Positions 59,278-64,000 of a stretch of 64,000 nucleotides of DNA are shown here, piece after piece. The stretch is taken from contig NZ_VZPP01000002.1 in the NCBI RefSeq assembly GCF_008801475.1, positions 480,087-544,086 of the forward strand, read 5' to 3'. The stretch comes from Pseudomonas moorei (lineage in GTDB: Bacteria > Pseudomonadota > Gammaproteobacteria > Pseudomonadales > Pseudomonadaceae). The position numbers and the translations under genes are program-made. The notes beneath the pieces were generated by a model. That model made no database searches. It saw only the letters and a list, made by a program, of their open reading frames with translations, and was not told the DNA's origin. The stretch's first letter is position 1. Every line of letters starts with the position of its first letter.

Positions 59278-60228
59278 ATGTATGACGCCCTGGGTGACCT
59301 GTCCCTGGACTTGCTTCGCGCATTCGAGTCCGCGGCCCGCCAACGCAGTTTCACTGCCGCCGCTGTTGAACTCGGCACCACGCAACCGGCCATCAGTCAG
59401 CAGATCAAACGGTTGGAAGAACAACTGGCGACACGCCTGTTCGATCGCATTTATCGCGGGATCGAACTGACCGAGGCCGGGATGATTCTTTTCGAGCAAG
59501 TTCAGCTCGGTTTGCAGCAAATAGATGCAGGATTAAGCGCTATCAGTGCACAACAACAGCATGAGGTGCTGCAAGTCGCGACTGATTTCGCATTCGCGGC
59601 GTACTGGCTGATGCCGCGCCTGCACCGCTTTCACGCCGCCCATCCGCAGGTGGACGTCAGCCTGGTGACCAGTGAGCGCAGCCATAACATGGTACGTACC
59701 GATATCGACGTGGCGGTGCTGTTCGGGGATGGCCGCTTCAAACAGGGCGAAAGCCATTGGCTGTTCAGTGAGGAAGTTTTCCCGGTGTGCAGCCCGCAGT
59801 TGCTGAGTGAGCGTCCCCTGCCCTTGCCCGCCCAGGCGCTGCTGGAGTTTCCGTTGTTGCACCTTCGCGGTGAGAACAGCAGCCACTGGTTTGATTGGAG
59901 CGGCGTGTTTCGCGCATTGGGCATCACCTCTCCCCCGGCGCCTGGCCAGTTGCGCTTCGACAACTACACCCTGCTGATCCAGGCCGCGATTGGCGGTCAG
60001 GGCGTGGCCATCGGCTGGCGCCACCTTGTGGATAACTTGCTGGCGCAAGGTCTGTTGTGCCGCCCCATCGCCGAGACGGTGATATCCCGGCTGGGCTATT
60101 ACGTGGTCCTGCCGCAACGCAAGCGGCGCGGCGCATTGATTCAACAGTTTGTCGACTGGTTGATGGCCGAGCAGGCCAGCAGTGCGCAATCGCTCAACGG
60201 TCTGGCCCTGCCCTCAATTGCGGTTTAG
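59278..60228 (+). CDS. LysR-family regulator of choline sulfatase (ChoR/BetR-like)
   Basis: A 316-residue regulator. The N-terminal winged helix-turn-helix has RQRSFTAAAVELGTTQPAIS and a C-terminal periplasmic-binding-like effector domain follows from about residue 95. It is divergent from betC with a 114-bp shared promoter region, so it likely activates betC-choX in response to choline sulfate or a derivative (inference from arrangement). Its last four bases overlap the convergent next gene. Confidence 0.9.
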   Translation: MYDALGDLSLDLLRAFESAARQRSFTAAAVELGTTQPAISQQIKRLEEQLATRLFDRIYRGIELTEAGMILFEQVQLGLQQIDAGLSAISAQQQHEVLQVATDFAFAAYWLMPRLHRFHAAHPQVDVSLVTSERSHNMVRTDIDVAVLFGDGRFKQGESHWLFSEEVFPVCSPQLLSERPLPLPAQALLEFPLLHLRGENSSHWFDWSGVFRALGITSPPAPGQLRFDNYTLLIQAAIGGQGVAIGWRHLVDNLLAQGLLCRPIAETVISRLGYYVVLPQRKRRGALIQQFVDWLMAEQASSAQSLNGLALPSIAV

Positions 60229-60887
60229 GGTTCAGTCGCGATGAAGTTGACGTGCTCGCCGATGTGCAGGTTTAAACGCAATTCATCGGCGATTCCCACG
60301 GCAGTCCGGGTCAGACGTTTCAATGGCTCTGCCAGACCTGGCTCCAGGCTGCTGCTGACCTGACTGAAATGTTCGATGGTCAGTCCGGGCACGCCCCGCG
60401 GGGCGTTTACCAGTGTCCACTGCAATGCACTGCTTTGCAGCGCTTCGCGTATTTCTTCGGCCGCGTGACGTTGCAGGCCGTCGTCAATCTCGGGATCGTC
60501 CAGCACCTCGAAGTCGCCCACCAGAAACAACCGTGCAACGCCCGCCGCCCGCATACCATCGATTAACGCATCCACCGCCAGCACCTGCTCGACGGGGCCC
60601 GGTACGATGGTCTTTTCTACATATTCGCTGTTGAAGGGTAATCCTGGCGCGTCCAACAAGCAGATGACGGCTGAGCTGCCCGCTACGCTTTGCTTGACCC
60701 GATCGGCGTCAAACAGGTCGCCCGTCTTGGTGCGCAAGCCCGGACGTGGCGCGAGTGCCGTCAGGTCATCGAGAATGGCGATCACTTCATGTTGGCGGCG
60801 CAACATTTCAGCCATCAGCGCGCTGCCGAGGCTACTCATGGCACCATAAAGCACCACTTTCACCACTGGTGTTTCGGCATTTTTCAT
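60225..60887 (-). CDS. NAD(P)-binding (NmrA/atypical SDR-like) protein
   Basis: A 220-residue protein with a Rossmann start VKVVLYGAMSSLGSALMAEM (a variant of GxxGxxG) and an atypical SDR fold without an evident catalytic YxxxK. The substrate is unknown. The ATG at 60887 (MKNAETPVVKVVLYG) has GGAG upstream; the longer frame is antisense to the next gene. Confidence 0.8.
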   Translation of the reverse strand: MKNAETPVVKVVLYGAMSSLGSALMAEMLRRQHEVIAILDDLTALAPRPGLRTKTGDLFDADRVKQSVAGSSAVICLLDAPGLPFNSEYVEKTIVPGPVEQVLAVDALIDGMRAAGVARLFLVGDFEVLDDPEIDDGLQRHAAEEIREALQSSALQWTLVNAPRGVPGLTIEHFSQVSSSLEPGLAEPLKRLTRTAVGIADELRLNLHIGEHVNFIATEP

Positions 60888-60971
60888 GGCCGGGCTCCGT
60901 TGTTTTCTGCGTATATGGCGTGTGACCTGTGGGAAACGGTGAGGGTTCGACCGGGTTTTGGAGGGATTCAA

Positions 60972-61298
60972 ATGCAACGGATCAAGGGCTATCACGCCCA
61001 TGTTTACTTCGATGCCAACACCATCGATCAGGCTCGGGCGTTGTGTGAACAGGCAGCACAATTGTTTCCGCTGAAGATGGGCCGCGTCCACGAACGCCCG
61101 GTCGGCCCGCATCCGGACTGGAGTTGCCAGCTGGCCTTCGGACCTGAGCTCATCGGCGATGTGTTGCCGTGGCTGGCGCTCAACCGCAAGGGTCTGGTGG
61201 TGTTCCTGCACCCGGACACCGGCGACGATCTGCTGGACCACAGCGAGCACGCCATCTGGATGGGCGCGATTCGCCCACTGGATCTGTCTATTTTTTGA
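60972..61298 (+). CDS. DOPA 4,5-dioxygenase family protein
   Basis: A 108-residue protein: GYHAHVYFD at the N-terminus, HPDWSCQLAF in the middle and HPDTGDDLLDHSEHAIWMG near the end carry the conserved histidines of the small DOPA-dioxygenase family. Bacterial members cut catechols such as L-DOPA outside the ring diol, but the natural substrate here is unknown. The ATG at 60972 has GGAGG upstream. Confidence 0.85.
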   Translation: MQRIKGYHAHVYFDANTIDQARALCEQAAQLFPLKMGRVHERPVGPHPDWSCQLAFGPELIGDVLPWLALNRKGLVVFLHPDTGDDLLDHSEHAIWMGAIRPLDLSIF

Positions 61299-61657
61299 AC
61301 AGATGCGTTCTTCAGGCTCGCCCGGCAAATGTTCGTCCAGATGCAGCCTCGGCAAGCGGTTGTCGGTCCAGATAGCGTCCGACGACCGGTTATGCATCCG
61401 GTCAAAGCTTTCCTCGGCGAAAGCTGGCTGAAAGCTTCCCCGATTAGGATCGCCCTCACTGCCGGCAACAGACCGGTTGGCCAACACGAGTGTTCGATTG
61501 CTCGCCCGGCCCATTTAACAACAACAATGGTGATCCTGATGTCCTCTTCTATCCGCCGCTTCGCTCCAACTCCGTCCGTACGCCTCGTGCTTGCCATTCT
61601 GCGCTGATCCCGCCCGATCCGCCCTTTCCCTAGCCGCGCTACGCCTGGAGTATTCCC
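61299..61657. other. Gene-free leader region upstream of the CitMHS transporter
   Basis: About 360 bp. It has several short inverted repeats (such as AAAGCTTTCC...GGAAAGC-type arms near 61405-61440) and a small open frame at 61527-61607. It must hold the transporter promoter. I cannot assign a regulator site. Confidence 0.45.
61527..61607 (+). CDS. Possible short leader peptide (26 codons) upstream of the transporter
   Basis: An ATG after a run of CAA repeats starts a 26-residue basic peptide (MVILMSSSIRRFAPTPSVRL then VLAILR). It ends 50 bp before the transporter. There is no clear ribosome site, and the same frame is open for some way upstream. Coding is unproven; it could be chance or a translated leader. 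Confidence 0.25.
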   Translation: MVILMSSSIRRFAPTPSVRLVLAILR

Positions 61658-62965
61658 ATGCTGACTTTCCTTGGCTTCGCCATGGTCATCACGTTCATGT
61701 TCCTGATCATGACCAAGCGCCTGTCCGCGCTGATCGCCCTGATCATCATCCCGATCGTCTTCGCCCTGTTCGGCGGCTTTGCCCCGAAAATCGGCCCGAT
61801 GATGCTCGAAGGCATTACCAAGCTTGCGCCGACCGGCGTGATGCTGATGTTCGCCATTCTTTACTTCGCCCTGATGATCGACTCGGGTCTGTTCGACCCG
61901 GCCGTGCGCAAGATCCTCAAGCTGGTCAAGGGCGACCCGTTGAAAGTTTCGGTCGGCACCGCCGTACTGGCGCTCGTCGTCTCCCTCGATGGTGACGGCG
62001 CGACCACTTATATGATTTGCGTGGCCGCCATGCTGCCGCTCTACAGCCGTATCGGCATGAGCCCGCGGATCATGGCCGGCCTGATCATCCTCGCCGGTGG
62101 CGTGATGAACATGACCCCGTGGGGTGGCCCGACCGCTCGCGCGGCCAGTGCATTGCATGTGGATCCGTCGGCGATCTTCGTGCCGATGATTCCGGCGATG
62201 GCTGTCGGTGTGCTGGCGATCCTCGTCATTGCCTACTTCTACGGCAAGCGTGAGCGGGCGCGTCTGGGTGAGCTGCATCTGGTTGGCGATGAAGTCGACC
62301 ACAGCGTAATCAGTGTTTCGCAGTTCCCGGATGCCCGTCGTCCGAACCTGATCTGGTTCAACGGTGCCCTGACCCTGGCGTTGATGTGCACCCTGATCGC
62401 TGGTCTGCTGCCGCTGCCCGTGCTGTTCATGGTGGCGTTCAGTATTGCGATGATCGTCAACTATCCGTGCCTGCAACAGCAGAAAGATCGTGTCGCGGCC
62501 CACGCCGGCAGCGTTCTGGCGGTGGTCGGCCTGATCTTCGCCGCCGGTATTTTCACCGGCATCCTGTCGGGCACCGGTATGGTGGATGCCATGTCGAAAA
62601 GCCTGTTGGCAGTGATCCCTGATTTCCTCGGCCCTTACCTGGCCGTGATCACGGCGCTGGTGAGCATGCCGTTCACGTTCTTCATGTCGAACGATGCGTT
62701 TTATTACGGCGTGTTACCGGTACTTGCCGAAGCCGCCAGCCACTACGGTATTACCGCAGTGGAAATGGCACGTGCCTCGATCGTCGGTCAGCCCGTCCAC
62801 TTGCTGAGCCCGCTGGTACCATCGACCTACCTGTTGGTGGCCCTGGCCGGTATCGATTTCGGTGACCATCAGCGCTTCACCCTGAAATGGGCAGTGCTGG
62901 TGTGCATGTGCATACTGGTTGCCGCAGTGCTGATGGGGATTTTCCCGCTGTTCAGCACGCTATAA
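61658..62965 (+). CDS. CitMHS-family citrate transporter
   Basis: A 435-residue inner-membrane carrier with about 12 hydrophobic helices. It belongs to the citrate-Mg2+:H+ / citrate-Ca2+:H+ symporter family (CitM/CitH), with the conserved SLDGDGATTYMI and MNMTPWGGPTARAA segments. It likely takes up citrate bound to a divalent metal. The ATG at 61658 has CTGGAG upstream. terC follows in the same direction. Confidence 0.92.
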   Translation: MLTFLGFAMVITFMFLIMTKRLSALIALIIIPIVFALFGGFAPKIGPMMLEGITKLAPTGVMLMFAILYFALMIDSGLFDPAVRKILKLVKGDPLKVSVGTAVLALVVSLDGDGATTYMICVAAMLPLYSRIGMSPRIMAGLIILAGGVMNMTPWGGPTARAASALHVDPSAIFVPMIPAMAVGVLAILVIAYFYGKRERARLGELHLVGDEVDHSVISVSQFPDARRPNLIWFNGALTLALMCTLIAGLLPLPVLFMVAFSIAMIVNYPCLQQQKDRVAAHAGSVLAVVGLIFAAGIFTGILSGTGMVDAMSKSLLAVIPDFLGPYLAVITALVSMPFTFFMSNDAFYYGVLPVLAEAASHYGITAVEMARASIVGQPVHLLSPLVPSTYLLVALAGIDFGDHQRFTLKWAVLVCMCILVAAVLMGIFPLFSTL

Positions 62966-62984
62966 GCCCAAGACTCACCACTCC

Positions 62985-63017
62985 GGGTCCAGGCTTTGTG
63001 GTTTGAAGCCCGGACCC
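62985..63017 (+). promoter_or_regulatory. Stable hairpin in the terC leader
   Basis: GGGTCC and GGCTT pair with AAGCC and GGACCC around a nine-base loop, in the 85-bp spacer before terC. There is no T run after it, so it may stabilise or regulate the terC mRNA rather than terminate the transporter transcript. Confidence 0.5.
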
Positions 63018-63050
63018 TTCGTGGTTTAACACTCGCTCAAAGGAATACAC

Positions 63051-63818
63051 ATGGAATGGCTGACCAACCCTGAGATCTGGGTTGCCTTCTTTACCCTGAC
63101 CGCCCTGGAAATCGTCCTGGGTATCGATAACATCATCATGATTTCGATCCTGGTCAGCCGCATGCCCAAACACATGCAGGCGCGCACCCGGATTTTCGGG
63201 CTGGCGCTGGCCATGGTCACGCGGATTCTGTTGTTGCTGTCGATCACCTGGGTCATGCGCCTCACCGCCGACCTGTTCGTCGTGTTCGGCCAGGGTATTT
63301 CCGGGCGAGACCTGATCCTGTTCTTCGGTGGCCTGTTCCTGCTGTGGAAAAGCTCGCAGGAGATGTACCACGCGCTGGAAGGCGAAGACGAAACCAACGA
63401 CGAGCCGAGTGGCGCGGGCGGCAATTTCCTCTACACCATCATCCAGATTGCGATCATTGACATCGTGTTCTCCCTGGACTCGGTAATCACCGCGGTCGGC
63501 ATGGTCTCCCACGTACCGGTCATGGTCGCGGCCATCATCGTGGCCGTATTGGTGATGATGTGGGCTTCCGGCACCATCAGCGAGTTCATCGACAAGCACC
63601 CTTCGCTGAAGATGCTGGCGCTGTCGTTCCTGTTGGTGGTCGGTACGGTGCTGATTGCCGAATCCTTCGACGTGCACGTGCCAAAAGGCTACGTCTACTT
63701 CGCCATGGCGTTCTCGCTGGCGGTGGAAGCGATCAACATCAAGATGCGCACTGCGATTGCAAGAAAGAAACAGCAGCGTGACCCGGTGAAACTGCGCAAG
63801 GACATTCCGGGCCAGTAA
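63051..63818 (+). CDS. TerC-family integral membrane protein
   Basis: A 255-residue protein with about seven membrane helices. Conserved acidic residues lie in LEIVLGIDN near the N-terminus and FSLDSVITAVGM in the middle. TerC proteins are linked to tellurite resistance and manganese export in other bacteria; here the role is unproven. The ATG at 63051 has AAAGGA upstream. Confidence 0.9.
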   Translation: MEWLTNPEIWVAFFTLTALEIVLGIDNIIMISILVSRMPKHMQARTRIFGLALAMVTRILLLLSITWVMRLTADLFVVFGQGISGRDLILFFGGLFLLWKSSQEMYHALEGEDETNDEPSGAGGNFLYTIIQIAIIDIVFSLDSVITAVGMVSHVPVMVAAIIVAVLVMMWASGTISEFIDKHPSLKMLALSFLLVVGTVLIAESFDVHVPKGYVYFAMAFSLAVEAINIKMRTAIARKKQQRDPVKLRKDIPGQ

Positions 63819-63833
63819 CCCGGACAAAAAACA

Positions 63834-63855
63834 GTAGGAGCGAGCTTGCTCCTGC
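63834..63855. repeat. Single short REP hairpin
   Basis: GTAGGAGCGAGCTTGCTCCT: a lone REP half with its own short hairpin, 15 bases after the terC stop. Confidence 0.7.
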
Positions 63856-63907
63856 AATGGATCGGGACCTTCGCAGACTGTGTGAAAACACACTGAAGGC
63901 CAGCCCA

Positions 63908-63943
63908 ACAAACGCCCCGACTTGTTCGGGGCGTTTGTTTTTT
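63908..63943 (+). terminator. Terminator after terC
   Basis: ACAAACGCCCCGA pairs with TCGGGGCGTTTGT, followed by a T run. The 13-bp stem is perfect and the A-rich left side could also serve a minus-strand gene. Confidence 0.93.
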
Positions 63944-63972
63944 GTGCGGGCAACAGACGAAAAAAGGCCTTT

Positions 63973-64000
63973 CAGCCCATTAGCGCCATCAGCTGGCGGG
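63973..64000 (-). CDS. Possible 3' end of a gene beyond the window
   Basis: On the minus strand, codons reading RQLMALMG lead to a TGA at 63973-63975, just upstream of the strong terminator. This would be the last eight residues of a convergent gene. Too little is visible to identify it. Confidence 0.3.

Noticed and set aside
61028..62503. Long minus-strand open frame across the DOPA-dioxygenase-like gene and the citrate transporter
   Set aside because: It crosses two real genes on the other strand and has biased, domain-free sequence.

Overview
The window is chromosomal DNA from a Pseudomonas, most likely of the P. fluorescens group. The gene order around the origin (parAB, rsmG, mnmG, mnmE, yidC, yidD, rnpA, rpmH, oriC, dnaA, dnaN, recF, gyrB), the flanking atp-glmU-glmR-glmS block, the lptA(PA0005-like)-gmhB-glySQ-tag block and the paired REP palindromes are typical of that genus. 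No rRNA, tRNA or CRISPR array was seen.

Layout. (1) 1-10434 is an accessory island at the attTn7 site just downstream of glmS. It holds the 3' end of a TnsD-type gene at the left edge, an operon of an HD-GYP response regulator and a large hybrid sensor kinase, a GNAT acetyltransferase that looks like a lone integron cassette, a hypothetical membrane gene broken at a T8 tract, a DUF4365 remnant and a TniQ-family gene. The island ends at two tandem TnsB-like repeats, with the element end 25 bp past the glmS stop codon. (2) 10459-14632 carries glmS, a DeoR regulator (glmR) and glmU, which make glucosamine-6-phosphate and UDP-GlcNAc. (3) 14747-21861 is the complete ATP synthase operon atpIBEFHAGDC. 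(4) 22010-30721 is the leftward origin-proximal block: parB, parA, rsmG, mnmG, an AT-rich spacer with DnaA boxes, mnmE, yidC, yidD, rnpA and rpmH. (5) 30722-31287 is oriC, followed rightward by dnaA, dnaN, recF (which contains two parS sites) and gyrB. (6) 37745-42154 reads leftward: a PlsC-type acyltransferase, gmhB, glyS and glyQ. (7) 42236-54871 holds tag, a lipid A acyltransferase, a PilZ protein, a TPR protein, the def-fmt-rsmB-trkA operon, a LysM protein with dprA and tsaC, a quinone reductase, and hemF-aroE. (8) 54935-60228 is a sulfur and choline-sulfate cluster: a SulP transporter, choX, betC and a divergent LysR regulator. (9) 60225-63818 holds an NAD(P)-binding protein, a DOPA-dioxygenase-like protein, a CitMHS citrate transporter and TerC.

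Most of the window is conserved housekeeping sequence. The unusual material is concentrated in the island. Three further signals are spread outside it: a large excess of exact DnaA-box sequences that stops at the island border, a second origin-like spacer between mnmE and mnmG, and REP/REPIN palindromes of several types between genes on the right side.
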